Shown here: piece by piece, positions 10,004 through 23,700 of the stretch | Numbering within the stretch: position 1 is the stretch's first letter | How the letters are laid out: each line of letters opens with the position of its first letter | Made by a program: the position numbers and the translations under genes | Assembly: GCA_013396525.1 (NCBI GenBank) | Contig: VWYX01000920.1 | Coordinates: forward strand, 270,203 to 334,202 | Origin: Chaetorhynchus papuensis | Taxonomy: Eukaryota > Chordata > Aves > Passeriformes > Rhipiduridae | Length of the DNA stretch: 64,000 nucleotides | Reading direction: 5' to 3' | The notes under the pieces: model-generated | The model's input: only the letters and a program-made list of their open reading frames with translations | Databases searched by the model: none | Told to the model about the DNA's origin: nothing

Positions 10004-13000
10004 ATACATAAAACACATTAATATCATAATATCATTATTTCCCCATTTCAGAACACGAGCCAGTTATCCAGAGTCTCACATGGTCATTATGGATGACCAA
10101 CTTGCTCACCAGCAGCTAAACCAGGCCTTGAGCCAATGTGCTGCAGACTGTAGCATATTTACAGCCTTTGGGATGTCACAGGGAAGCACCCCTCGATGGA
10201 GCAGAAATACCCACTGTGCTTGAAGGAGAAAGATGGCCCTGTGTAAACAAGGCTATCTATGTTCCAGATGAAGGAAATGAAGAGTGGCAATGCAGCACCT
10301 CCCATAATTCCAGCCAGCTGTCAGTCCAGCTAGGAGAACAACAGATCAAAAGCAAGCTGTTTTTTCCTTGTGCATTCATGCACAGAAGACATTTTCTTAT
10401 CTAATTCTTTCCATTTTACAGTATCATCATTAAGATATGCAGTTTATTAAAGCCAAACCAAACACTTAAGTTATTCTCCATCCACATATCCTCTTCACCA
10501 GTCTTTCCAGGGCAGAGTTTGAACGCTGCCTATCACATTTCTAGCTGCACTGCTGTTCCCTTCTACAAAAAAACAAATAGAGAGCGGCATGAGACATGGA
10601 TTCAGAAAACCCAAACCCTAAACGTTGTGATACAGTTGCTGGCCACCTCCTTGGACCAAGTACAGTGTTTCAGAGTTGTAGGAGCGTCTTCAGTTCTACT
10701 TAGAAAAGAAGGGGAGTCTGATGGCCCAGCCTCCAGGCAAGTAGCTGGGCAGCTCTATTAAAAATACTCTGTTTCCTTGAGGAGAACCTGACAGTTAATG
10801 AAACAGGAAAAGCACAACAGCCCAGGGAAGACACAATTCCATCCCACCTCCCATCAGCTGTTACTATGCAAAACTGGCACTAAAGCTAAAAAAGCACCAC
10901 ATAAGCTTAATTACTTCCCATCTTTGATTGATGTGACTATTTCTTTCAACCGCACAAGACGTTTTCTCTACTTTTTTTCTGTATGTGTAACATCATTCTC
11001 TAGTTGCTGTTTCCAAGGCAATTCCACTCTTGAATTTCAATGGTTTGAAGGAACTTGCGGGGTTCAGTCATACAAGGCAGGCCGAGGTGGTCTATAATCC
11101 CACTGCTGAAGCAATTATGAGTGTAAAAAGCAGAAAAGTGAAAGCATCAAATAAAAAAAAATAGCACAAGTCTTGTTGTACCTTCAAAGCTCAACAACAG
11201 GTGCCCAGGATGCTTGAAAGCTGTATTAGTTGCAAAGTTGATTTGAGAAAAATCACCTTGCATGTAACACAAATCTATCTGGGACACAGGGTAGACACAG
11301 AAGGAATGATTATTTGAAGAAGATGTGATTATGCTGAAAGCCAGAACCAGCTACAGCTCCCTTTGCCATCAAAGGGGAGAAACAGCACTGCTCGAGCCCA
11401 CTGAGATCATCCAACGGTGTGTACCTAAAATAGTTCAGGTGAATCACATCCTAAAAATGCTTATTTCTGTTCTTTAACTATAAAAGGAGCCCTAAGGCAC
11501 TCAGTTCAACTGCATATGTCTAGGCTGCAAAGGTTTAAAGAAAGATGAATTTCTCATTAAAAGTGATTCCATCCAGAATCACAGAAAGTTCCTTTAAGTT
11601 ATGCAGCAGTGAGATATCTGAGGAAATTACTATCCTGAAACTGGAAATGGGGTCTACTTTCTTGATAATAAAAGTAGCTATCAGATCTCTTTGTCCATGT
11701 TAAAAAAAATTAAATTATCGCAGTATTGCTACACCAAAAAGACAATTACCAATATGTAAGAAACCAGATGATTTGATTCTACTAAAGGAAAATTCCCACA
11801 GTGAAGCTACAATATCCACTCTCACAAAATAAATGACAGGAGATTTAAAGGAGAAAACAGAACAATACTCCATACAGCTATTGACTGTTTCTTCAAGATA
11901 AACTCAGTCCTTTACGCAAAACTGTGCACCCCACAACAAATACAGCTAAAAGGGTAAGAAGTGAAGAGCACCCAACTACGAGCCCTTGGCTCTACAGCAA
12001 GGTCAGTGAATGTGAAGAGAACACTGCTGCTGTTCATGCTGTGTGTTTCAACCCAGGCTCCAGATTCCAAGCCTGGTAGCTCTCACAAGCATTGCATTTC
12101 CCAAGTAATAATTAAAAAATGCTACTAAGAAGAAAAATACACTTGACTGCACATGCTTAGTTAATTCCCAGAAACCCCGCTTCTCTCTATTACTTTTTGG
12201 ATGCTGGAGCCTGTTCCTGTAACTCAAAAGTAAACAATTATTCAGGAAGGCTATTCAGGCAGAAATCAAGCTGGAGACATCCGAGGAGCACGCACCGGTC
12301 CGTCAGCTCCCCAGCAAACGCTCTGACTCATCGGGGGACTCTCTGGGCCAACAGGCTGCACATGCTTTCATTTTCACAAAGTGCTCTGGACTCGGCAGGC
12401 TGCACGAGGGGAAAGCACCCAGCCTCTGCACATCAAAAGCAGGAACCTCAGAATGATGAACAGCCACCAGCAGCCTGCTGACAAGGCAGTCAGCCTACAG
12501 ATACTCAGTCAGGCTTACTAACCCAGCTCAGCTCAGCTCAGCCCAGGGATCTGCTCAAACCTCTGCCACCAGCAAGGACTTTTGCCTTCTAAGGGCCTGG
12601 CTCACCTCAAGCAGTTTGTCTGATGCTCTTCCTAACTTGAGGGAGGAAGGAAAGGGTGAAAGAGGCTTTCATCCCCTCAAAACAATAGGGTGTGAACCAA
12701 CCAGAACATCTTCTATTTCACCAGAGTTAAAAATGATGCTCCACACAGACAAACAGAAAGTGCAGCGCTCTCATTTCAGAGTCTGACAGAGCAGAGAAAG
12801 GACAGCGAGGATTTGGGGAGCCTCTGCCAAGTTCAGTCCCATCACACAAAGTCCTCACTCCCAGGAATTCCTAGGCAGCTGGCAAGAGAGCACACTGACA
12901 CTAGGCAAGGAAACAGAGGTGAGATTTCCCTAACATTGCCTGCACAGGCTAAAAGCAATCAGCTCCTATTTCTATTTTGAGCTCTTCCAATCCCAGCTTG

Positions 13001-13684
13001 TCGTGGGCTGCTTGTAGAATCCCTGCCAACAGCCCAAAACCGTGTGAGCCTGTCATGACAGATGGCAATTTGGGAAAAGCCATGACAATGGCTGCCCTGC
13101 AAAGGGCCACAGGGGAAGCCCTGACTGCAGCTCAGGATTGAGGGGCAGTGCCCAGCACCTGCAGTGCTGCATTTTTAAGTACCAATGAACTTCCATCTTG
13201 AGCAGAAATTGCCCATTCACTTAAAGCTGCTTTCTGTTTCCCTGGGGACAAGGAAAAACCAGACCCTGCCAGCTTTATCTCTGCTCATGAATCACATCCC
13301 AATCTTTCTAGTCTCCTTGACTACAGCTAAATAAAACAGGGGCAGGAATCGTTTGCTGGCCGTTAAGTGCCTGAAATAAGGCAACAACTGCATTGCAGCT
13401 GGGAAGTTTTATTGCAGGAAATATTGGGATGTGTGTATTGTGCCCTGGGTTGTGGCATAAAGGGCATCAAGGGGTGCCTGAGGCTTCAAGACATGTTGAG
13501 GTAGTGCTAGAGGACAGAGCAGGATGAAAGGAGCCAAGGAAAAGCGCTCCTTGGTGGATGTTGCCGCAGCACACCAGAGGGATGAACTGCCCCAGGACCT
13601 GGTTAACAGGGAGGATGGACAACTGGCAGCACCACGGCTAAGTTCACTTATTTATCAGTACAAACACAGCCTGCACGAGAACAA
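10004..13684. other. Non-coding, nothing recognised
   Basis: Unique sequence. Short open frames (for example 10138-10404 and 10798-11097) have no domain, no paired splice sites and no codon-like texture. A small (gctca)n run lies near 12527-12545. Confidence 0.5.
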
Positions 13685-13738
13685 AGCAGTGATCCTTGAG
13701 GGTCCCTTCCAACTCAGAATATTCCAATAGTCTGTGAC
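13685..13738 (+). mobile_element. CR1/SINE tail fragment
   Basis: Contains 'agtgatccttgagggtccct' followed by 'aactcagaatatt'. The second motif is identical to the tail of the tRNA-Ile SINE at 2308-2320, so a 5'-truncated SINE copy is more likely than a CR1 copy. It sits just upstream of a second tail at 13761. Confidence 0.6.
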
Positions 13739-13760
13739 CAAAAAACCAGAGCGTGTCCCA

Positions 13761-13815
13761 CAAGTTGGACTCGATCTTCATAGGTCCCTTCCAACTCAGG
13801 ATACTCCACGTTTGT
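13761..13815 (+). mobile_element. Second CR1/SINE tail fragment
   Basis: Shows 'caagttggactcgatcttca' and then 'ggtcccttccaactcaggat'. Same orientation as the tail at 13685-13738 and separated from it by about 20 bases. Either two insertions landed next to each other or the tail was locally duplicated and then diverged. Confidence 0.6.
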
Positions 13816-16026
13816 AAATCTCAAGATGAGACTGATGGACATGGGGACCTGACCTCCCACAAGTGATGATGAGCAAGGAAAACCTGGCTACTGAATGAAC
13901 ACCTCGCCCCCCAAAATCCCAAAGTAATTTTTGCTTACTGGGTTAAGTAGCTCCCACTGCAGACACTGCCTCGTGCAATGCTTCGGTTTCATTTCAGTCA
14001 CAGGGTCTCATCAGCCACTTCAACACACATCAAGAGCAGCCTCCAAAGTCTGAGGTGACAACCACCCCTTCCCTCAAGAAAAATCATCTGACTCAGTTTT
14101 CACATCACTGAAGGGGCAAAACACTGACTGTGTTTCCTCCTGTTCTGAAGCTGAGTAGTTTATTCCTATTTCAAATAAATCCAAAAGGGGGCAAACCATG
14201 TTTTTGCTGAACTCCAGAAAGATAAAACCCACTGATGCATCCTCCTGACCATCCACATTGTAAGTCTTCATACACAAACTAAATGGAGAATGTAAAGCCT
14301 CAGAGCAGGAAAACAGGATTATAAAGGGATTTTGGAGGAAAACTAATTCCTGAGAGCAAGATGCACGTGACTTTCCTACGCTGCCCTTGCGTAATTAAGT
14401 CTGTATCCACAGAAAACCAGTGCTGCATGAATGAAGCAACCTCTTGAGAAACAACTGCATGAAGACCAATAAAACAGGACATGTCAAAATTAATGCCAGG
14501 AAATCTCTAAATCTTTGCCATATATTTTACAATGTGTTTGCCTACGGTTGACCCCAGTGCAATATTTATAAAATACAACTGAGAGCTACAGCACTTCCTT
14601 CCAGCAATCCCAAGGTGGTATGCAAGCTGGGGTTTTTCAGCTCACTGTTGAATCCCGGGACTTTGGAGGATGGAGCTGACCCCCAGGAACACTTGCAAGT
14701 TTTCAAACTCAGACCTAAGGCTCTCAAGGCTGTGCTCTCATCGGTCTACGGAGAACAGAGCAACACGACAATTTTGAACATTAACCAATTCCTCTATTAT
14801 TTTAAATATAGTTTAAATCCACACACTCTAGAAGCAACAGACCCCCACAGCAGCACACTGAGTTATTTGCTCTCAGCCAAGAGTCTAACTATAAAGGACA
14901 ACAATCCTGCTTAAATGTCACAGGGAAGTATTTGTCACTGGAGCTCATTGCGAATGCACAGAAACATGGAAGTTAATTTTATCCTGAAAACTATGCCAGA
15001 ATGCGTGGAGCCTGACAGCCACTTTTGGCACCTGAGATGCTCAGAGGGAATGCCCTGCCTTTATAAACCAAGTGGATCCCTGGGCTTTTTTTTCCAAGTG
15101 AAAGCATTATGCATTCAGCAGAAGGAGCTCACTTTTATTGCTGCTGTGAAGTAAATTAACAAAGGTCTCTCACGTAAACATAGGCTCCATCAAATAAATA
15201 CTCCCAATCTGTTGCAGTACAAGTATTATCTTCAATGAAAGAAATGAAAGTCTTTTCTTGCAATAGTGAAAGATAAAATGTTCTGGGATGTCATCCAGAG
15301 GGCTTGGAGGGATCATGTATCCAGGTTACACGGATCTAAGTAAGGTTACTTTGTTTCAAAAAAAAAAAATAAATTAAAGATGATCCAAAAGAAATACAAA
15401 TTTTATTGTGTTGGAATTCCCATGTTCCTGCAGGGAAATGTCGAAAAATAGGCACTGCCTGAGCCACCCATAATTCTTATACTTCTTACAGCACAGCACT
15501 GACTCTTACAGATTCAGAGGGTTTTTTTCAGAGGAGTGAGCATAATTTTGCCAACTATAAAAGACCAGCTACAAAACCCTGCTCAAAACTCTGCACTGCA
15601 CTAAGAGCTCTGTAACTGAGCAGCTTGCATTTGCTGTTCAGCTGCTTAAGCGCTGTGACAGTGAGAGTGCCTCCCACAACAATTCTCTCCAATGTTGGTT
15701 CATTCCTGACCAGGTAGGCAACTTTTAATTTCTCAGCAGGCCATCCAGCATCAACGCTTCACCTGGAAAGAATATTTTCAACAGCCTTATTCCAGAGACC
15801 AAGCTCTTCTTTAACTCAGATTGTTCAAAATCCACTTCGTGTTACAAACTCATTTTCCACACTGGACTGTGTGTTTCTGGTGGTTGTTTAGAGATCATAA
15901 ATGCAACAGCTACAGCTACAATAACAGCTCTAATAGCTATACAGACCTGGTTAGGAAACCACAGTCTGAGGGACTGCATTCCATCCAAAGCACCCTAACT
16001 AAGTCCACAGTGCTGATTTTTTTCAG
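13816..16026. other. Non-coding, nothing recognised
   Basis: Unique sequence with an A run near 15358-15370. A weak match to internal CR1 sequence ('gatgtcatccagaggg' near 15288-15303) is too short to call. Confidence 0.5.
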
Positions 16027-16124
16027 AAATCATTATCTGGATTATCAGAATGTCTTTTTTTCTTTTCTTTGTGGATTTGATTGTCAGCGTTGTCACAGAA
16101 GATGACGAAATCATCACCCATCCT
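16027..16124 (+). other. Speculative exon (signal-peptide-like frame)
   Basis: A pyrimidine-rich acceptor 'tgatttttttcag' ends at 16026, an alternative acceptor 'gatttgattgtcag' ends at 16087, and a consensus donor 'cct|gtaagtgag' has GT at 16125-16126. The frame with ATG at 16050 reads M, then a hydrophobic stretch (SFFLFFVDLIVSVV), then an acidic TEDDEIITHP up to the donor. This arrangement resembles a signal peptide and first mature residues. However, a T-rich tract gives F/L/I/V by chance, and I do not recognise the peptide. It is offered only as a testable candidate. Confidence 0.15.
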
Positions 16125-16126
16125 GT

Positions 16127-19100
16127 AAGTGAGAAAAACACCAGGCAAACAGACACCAATCCCCTTCTCTCTTGGGGGTGCACAGTGCCACCCCCTCCTC
16201 TCCTCCTCTGCAGTTCACACACGGAGGCTGAGGTGTCCTCCTGCACCTCTGTTTCAGCCAGTGCATGCAACAGCTGAATTCAGTACCTTCACAATGCCCT
16301 CAAGATTGCCTGAACGGCAGTAATTGTATTACACTGAGCCTGTTTTTGACCAGCACCAAGTGTGAAATTCTGTCACACGATTAATACATCCCTTTGCCAC
16401 AGGAATGAACAGCAGAGCGATTGAAAATGTTTCCTAGAGAGCAGAGATGTTGTCTCAGCTGCAAACGTCCCTCTCTCCATCCCCAGAGTCAGAGGCTGGA
16501 AGTGTTATCCCACGGAGCAACAGGGACTCCTAAACACATGGTGAGCCGGGTCATCCGAGGGCAAGTCTGTTTCAATTACTCTTTATTTTAAAACCCCAAA
16601 GCCCTTTGCTGTGCAGTGCTGTACTTTCTGACTTTGTCACAGGATAGCTGCTACAATTTCTAGGTCAGTAGGACTCCAGCACTGCCCTTGGGCTGTGTTT
16701 CCACAAGGCTCAATACAGTTAACGTGTCAGACACACCACAGTAAATAGCTCCTACTGTCGGTTGCTTTAGGGAGCCATTGGTTTCACATAAAAATATCAT
16801 TACTCTTATTAACAGATATTGATAGAGGCCTGGAAATGGTCATTCACAATCTGAAATGCATCTGCCTTGCTCAGACAACGAGAAAGTAAGAAATGAGTGA
16901 CCCGTGCTATGGCATCTGCTTGAGACTGTCCTCAGGCACACGAGCCAGACTGACAGAGCACTGCAGCAGCAGAGCTGGTGTAGAACAAGGTGCAAACCCC
17001 AGCTCCTCAGCCCTGCCTTCAACACACACTGTATTTAGCCTCAGGGCTGAGTTTACAGCAGGAGATATGAAAAATACTGCATTTATGATATTGGGGGTTT
17101 TTTTTTCCCTTCTCTTCCTTTTAAATTAGATTAAACTAATGGGCAAAAGCCCTCATTATAGGTGTCATGTCTGATGTGATTCCCAGAGGAGCACTGGACT
17201 CTTCGTCCCAAAAGAGAAGAAAAACACACATTGTGCAGCACTTGGACATGATTCCTTTGTTCACTGTTAGTACATTTTCAAAACTGGACTTCCCCTTTAG
17301 CTGCTTTGGGAATTTATCAAAACCAATGCACAGGACCAGGCTTCAGTCAGTTTAGATTATCTTTCAAAATCTCCACAAAGCACAAATTCCCAAATCCCAA
17401 AGAAAATTAACATTTCATGTCTGTTGCTGAGACGCCTGGAAATATTAAGAGATTGTTTCTCCAAAGCTAGGACATTTTTCAAGCATTTCCCCTTAATTTC
17501 TTTCTGTCCCTTGTTACTTCTCATCTGTATAAATCCAAAGATTTGAAAATGCTGAAGAAGAACCTCTTCCTTTAGAATATGGAAATACATTTGGAGATTA
17601 GGATCACTATGATCATCCAAATCACCAGAGACAACCTTGCCAGAGCTAGGTTTCAAGGAAAGCTCATCTCTTGATAGGCAGAGTCCAGGCAGTAATTTGT
17701 GTCACAGTTGATTTTAGTCAGGCTTCTGTTTGAAAACATGCGAATTATTAATTAGCTCACATACAAAGAGTGGCAAAAAAACTCACTAATACATGAGCTC
17801 TGTCAGGGATCTTTCAGGAGGACACTAAGTTACATCCCACCAGGGAGGAAATCCTCGTGTTTTTAACATTTATTTTACTTTCTGGTTAGAAAGAACAGGC
17901 AAAGACATTCTACTGGTACCTTAGTCCTATAGAACTGGTCCATCAGAATTCTAGAAATTGTTTGGTTTCCTTCCCCTTTTCTTAGCTCTCCATTTGCTCT
18001 TGGAAATTCCCAGAGTGATACAGGGCCATTTCCAGAAGGAAGTTCAACAGCTGTGTAACAGCCCATGGAACACAGAGTAAGGAGAAATCAAACCTGATGC
18101 TGCAGGAAGGCAAAACATCACCACCTCTATCCCAAGCCCTGATCCTGTTCCCTCTAGATCTTAAGGAGAACAGGGCACAGTTATAATCACTTGCTCCACT
18201 TACAGCAGCCTCTGAAAGCTTTGGGCTTTCATCCTGTTCAGCTTGCTACAGGCAACACATGCAAAAGGCAGAGTGACATGTTTTTAGGTATGAAGCTGAG
18301 TAACTGAACAGCTGAAATTCTTTAGCTCATTTTAAGTCCGTTCTTTCAGAGAGTCTCGTTTTCTCTTCAAAACTGAGGAGCGCTGTATACTGTGTAATTT
18401 ACTAAGTCACCTCTGGTTCATAAAGCTGCAGTTTCAAATCATAACACCTCCCTGATGTGCTAAACTGCTGGTCTGTGACGCACAGCTAGGTGGGAAAATC
18501 TGCCACGGGTGGAAATCCCCAGCTGCCAGCATTTCGCACATAGCGGAGCAGAAGGGATGAATTCCTGATGCAAACCCATCAAATATGTATGTGTTTTGCT
18601 GGGAGAGAGATGGAGCAGAGAGTCTAGGGATGCAAAATGAGCCAAAAGGAGCCACCAGCACCGCTGCTTCCCCTGCACCAACAGCAGGCTCTGTGCTGTG
18701 GGTTTGCTTTCCAGGAGACATCTCCACCTGTGCTTCGGGGAAATGTCTACAGATCGGTGAAGTGAAAGACAATGGAGAAATAATGCCCTGGTTTGTTACA
18801 GCAACTACATCAAAGGGTCAGGCTGTCTCTGCACACACACACCCCCCCACACATTCTTGCTGCACTCACATCATGTAGATGACATATATACTTACATATG
18901 TAGAGGCAGATTTATTATATACATATTGAAAGGGGGAAATGTGCCTCTTAGGCTGTGTCAGTTGACTTGGCTAAGCCTGTTGAAGGCTGCAGTTCCTATT
19001 TAATGGTTGAAAGAAATTTAGGTAATGAAGTCTCTGGATGAGGAAGCAATGGTATTTATGAGACTAAAAAATATTTGGGCTTATCCAGCTTTGAAATGAC

Positions 19101-20628
19101 TATAATAGGACAAAATGGAGGAGTCAAATGGGCAACTGACAGCAACAACAAGCAGAAGCTTTCACAATTCAAGCTTTAATTATGTGGAATGCCCTGGCTA
19201 GAGAGGATGACCCACAATTTCACTGAATATTCCAGCACATCACCCTTTCTACTCCATCTCAAAAAGGTTATTTCTGCTCCTCAAAATACAGTAACAGTAG
19301 TCATTTTCTGATTACTTCAAGAAAGAAATTTCCTGAATCTGATTTGATATTCAGCTTCTCAGCTTTTTTTCCCTCCGAGATGTTTCTTGTTTACTTTACT
19401 TATTTATTAGTAGTTTCCTTACACACTGCCCAGATTATAAAGCAGAGATTGGCAAAGGAAATAAACAGAGATTAAGTAAAGCTGCAGCAAAGTTAGGTCT
19501 TTAAGAATTAAATCCAACCTCTAAACTGCAGAGACAACTCTTCAAAAGTCACGCTAAGCAGAGTATGTACATTTGCAGTCCAACTTCCATTTAAAGTGGA
19601 TGACAAGTTTAGCAAGGATAATACCCTTCAAATACTGGCTGATTGGAGAGGCAAGGACATTTGCTCAATTTGCCCATAGTATTATCCTCCTGGCTTGCTG
19701 GGAGTTGATGTCCCGCTGTGAGCTTACAATAAGAGTTTTCCTTCTGAAGTCCCTGATGTGGGAGCATTTTTCTTTAAGATCATGGGAAAGTTTGGGGGGT
19801 TTTATTTTAAACCACTGCAGCAAAAAAGTAAAGAAGATTAATTGGGTTAGCTGCCCGACTCATCTCGCTGCTTTTGGCTAATTCACATCAGTCAGCATAT
19901 CCTAGAAGACAGTCTTTAAATCTCAGATATGTCCTTGTTAATTATTATAGCATGTTAAAAAGACAAATATTTTTGAGTGCTGAGAAAAAGTGGTAGAGCA
20001 TTTTAACCCATACACACCTTTTTTTTCCCAGATTATTAATCTACTGTTAATCTACCTTCGAATTTATACCCAAAGATAAAATGTCCTGCTACTTTTCCTT
20101 CTGATTCCTAAGAACTTAACCATCGAGATGCACAGCAATGTGTTGATCTGATCTAGCATCGTTTCAAGTGCAAACTTCCCCTTGCAGCAGCAGGTTTCAA
20201 GCAGATGGTGCCTGGATAGAGCCAACTGATACCCAAATAAACCAGGGCATCCTGACAGCTCTGGCCAACAGGCTGCACAACAACTCCCTGAGAGCTTAGG
20301 AGGCAAAGCACAATCTTAGGGAAACACTAACGCTTTCCAGGGAACTTGTTAGGACTGCTAGGACTGACATGCTCGTGGTAATCAAAGCCCACTTGCTCTG
20401 TGGCTTGCAAAAACACAAAAGAACTTTTGAATTTGGCCCATCACAAAATCTTCCTGCAATTAATAATTAGGCAGCTCACTACTCAGCAGTGAGAGGGATG
20501 AGCTATTTAACTTACCTGACTGGTCACAAAATGGGTTAGTAATTAAAGAAAATTCCTAATGCCACACAGGAATGCATTACTATTGCATCTATTTACTACC
20601 ATTTTTTTCCTATGCATATTTTTTATAT
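16127..20628. other. Non-coding, nothing recognised
   Basis: About 4.5 kb of unique sequence. A short (CA)n/C run lies at 18831-18852. Open frames at 17357-17656 (minus), 18434-18772 (minus) and 19573-19881 (plus) have no recognisable domain. Confidence 0.5.
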
Positions 20629-20702
20629 GTAATACAAGATGTAGAGCAATAAAACAATAAATAACAGCATTCACTGTTTTATTGCTCTACATCTTGTATT
20701 AC
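20629..20702. repeat. Perfect 28-bp inverted repeat (hairpin, 18-nt loop)
   Basis: The left arm 20629-20656 starts 'gtaatacaagatgtagagca'. The right arm 20675-20702 is its exact reverse complement and ends 'gctctacatcttgtattac'. The loop is 20657-20674. All 28 positions pair, and the match stops abruptly at both outer ends. In size (74 nt) it resembles a microRNA precursor, but a perfect stem is also what a replication template switch leaves behind. I see no mature-microRNA seed that I recognise. No target-site duplication suggesting a small transposon was found. Confidence 0.97.
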
Positions 20703-23700
20703 AAAGATCATTTTCTCCCCTTTATAGATTAACTAACTACATGCTGGTTTGCAGCAGAATATGATTGTTCACTGCAAAAGCAGAGGGTAAGAGACAATCA
20801 GGGGCAGCTCCAGGTAGGGTGACACCTGGAGCAGGCTGGCCATCCCAGCTACTCCCTGGGAAAGCTGCATGAACCCCCCTGTCCGGGTCAGGCTGCCTCT
20901 GCCTCCCACACCTCAGCAGCACACCCAGCCTCTGTGCTCAGCCCCAGGGAGGGAGGTCACCAGGGGCCACTGCCCCAGGGGGATGGGGATGAGGGTTATT
21001 GCTCTGAGCTGCCTTCTCTGCTGTGCAAAGGGAAGGAGCATTCCTGGAACCAGGAAGGGAGCAGGGGGTGCTTTTTGCACATGGGAGCGGGGAGATGGCC
21101 TGGAGGCAGAGCCCAGCTTGGATTCCTGCCCCACAGGTATCCAGGACCAGCCTGGCACGGGGCTCCTCCCCACGTCCTCGGCAGCGCACAAAAACCCAAA
21201 AACGGGCAGCGCATTTATTGCATTCCTCTGAGCGATGGGCACTCCGCAGTACACCTGCTAAATATTTTATCACTTCTGATTAATTGATGGATTTTTAATC
21301 TTTAAATATGCTTGCGTTTAGTTCTAAATTCTTGGCAAGAAACAAAGGACTGTCACAGTTTAGTAACCTGCACTCTGTGAACACTGTACCCATCTCTTCT
21401 TATAATCAAGGCCATCGCCTTCCAAACCACAGGAACAATTTCAATTAATTGAATTTTTCATTGAAATATTCTAAGGTACTTGGCACTTCTGAGGCACGAT
21501 TTGCCCAAGATTTCTGTGTATGTTACAAACATGAAAGAATGTCTGCAATACCTGCTACATACAGTAGCTTGGGGCTCTTTCACTCCACAGCACAGGGAAG
21601 GTAAGACACAAAAAAACACTGCTTGTACATCCTTAGCCTGCACAATTAATGAGCTGAGACCAAAGCTCCTCTTAATCCCCGGTCTCATATCTGATTGAAG
21701 TACATTGGGGATAATTCTTTTTGTCTTTTTTAAACTTGTTAGTACATACAGCTAGGATGTATCTTTTTTTGTAAAAAAGAACAAGACCAGCCAAAGAAAA
21801 CCCCACAGAGCAGCAAATGGGATCCAGTTTCCTTCTGTTTACCACCTTACTGTGTTCCAGACGGACTGAAAGAGAATTAATTTATTCTATGGTTTGGGGG
21901 GGAATTGGAGTTGGCTGCTGGTCCATAACCATATTTATGTTGACAGCTTTTGGGAACTCTCTGCAAGGTCTGCTGAAAAAGAACCAAAACTGATAAATAA
22001 CCACATTTACATTCTTGAACATCATCTTTTTGCAGGGGTTTGTTTGTCTGTTTCAACTAAGACAGTTTCTTCATAGAAAACAGACTCTCATAGGATAATC
22101 CACAGCCTCAACTGTGTATGCAGAGATGGCTTTGATTAGTCCTTTTATCAGTATTCCTGGAGATGGGGTAGGATTTGTACACATGGTGAGAGGCACCATC
22201 AGCCACAATCAGCACACAGTAGGGACAGACACAAGAGACCCGGGGTGGAGAAGCAAGGTCCCTGTGGTACAGACACGGAACGGGGACGCTGAGGAACAGC
22301 GACGTGGGATGTGCAGAAAAGCCCCGTGAAACCCTCTGACCCTGGGACGCTCACATCAGCCTGAGAACCAACCACTCCTGCCAGGGTTTCCATAACGCAA
22401 GCGTGACCCAAAGCACCCACACTCTCCACGTCCTGCATTGCAACCTTCAGGTGTTTACCCTCAAGTCCTGCCATTTCTACTGTGTCACTGCTGAGAGGCT
22501 CCCCCCATGAGAGTGGCTGGCAGCATCCCACATCACGTGCTGAGCCAGAGCATTCCTGCACAGCCCTCCCTCCCGCTGCCAGGAATACCCAGGCTGATGT
22601 GGAGCAGCCCCCTGGGTGGCAGCCACTCTGATCCACACTACATGAATAGAGAAAACAGCCTTTGACTGAGAAATGAAAGCTGACAGTCAGTCGGACTCCT
22701 CCTGTACTCAGCTGCACCAGCTTTCACATCCAATACTACTTCAAATGCAGAAATTTAACTACAGGGCTCCTCACTTTCATTTGGAAAATAAAGCTGCAGC
22801 TCTGAATGCCCGCTCTTTATTTGGAGGCTGGGTTTGTCAGAGGGGTTTCTGTTGTTCTGCTTTACTCAGGGCACTCCTGATTCACTGCTCCAGACCCAGC
22901 AGCACAGGCTAAGCAGGTGATTTCCTTCCTGCAGAACATGCTGCCCTGATGGAGAATAATGATTCCATCTCCCTGAGTTTATGGCTGAAGCATTTTGGAG
23001 ACAATTCCTCACGTCCCTGAGGGCAGATGAAAATGATTCATTGTGTGAAAGTGCTGTTATCCCACTACTACCACCGTGCCCTTACCTCACTACTAACTGA
23101 TGCTTGGAGCAGTGATAACAAACTCTGCAATAGCTGGTTCACCTATCCCTTGGCCAGGACAGCTGGAGAAAGGTCACTGAATGGGAAGATGTATGAGGGG
23201 CACAAGAACTGAGGAACAGAGCAATGCATCCAAGCAAAAAACATCTCTGCAGTCTCCTCAACCTGACGTAGGAACACTCGGATACTCAGGAGAGTGCTCA
23301 CACCAAAGCAAACTGCACAGAGCTAAGAAGTTCCCATCAAGTGATATAATGATCCCTGGACAGGCTGCCCTGCTGGGATACCAGGGACAGAGATCCAGCT
23401 GCTAGGAAACCAGTTCGATTTGCTGCACGCTTCAACCAAAGGAGATAGGAAGCAGAAACATATGCTCCATCAAAACCAGAGTCACAGCAGGACTCTGAAG
23501 TAACCATATGGTAACTGCTTTTAAATATAAAGTGGAGGGCATTCTATTAATGCTGATGTAATGCTGTAATCTCTGGTTTATACCCTTATTGATCTCGGGT
23601 CCTCGCAAAAATAATTGAAGCAACACTGAATGTATTTCCAATTTTGTTGCTCGTTCAGTTCTGTTTGATGGTTCTTTGTAGGCAGCTACAATTTCTATGC

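Noticed and set aside
15280..15350. Internal CR1 fragment
   Set aside because: Only about 16 bases resemble CR1; too short to separate from chance.
22199..22717. 172-codon open frame on the minus strand
   Set aside because: GC-rich patch with few stops in several frames; product has no domain, no splice context and no coding-like periodicity that I can see.
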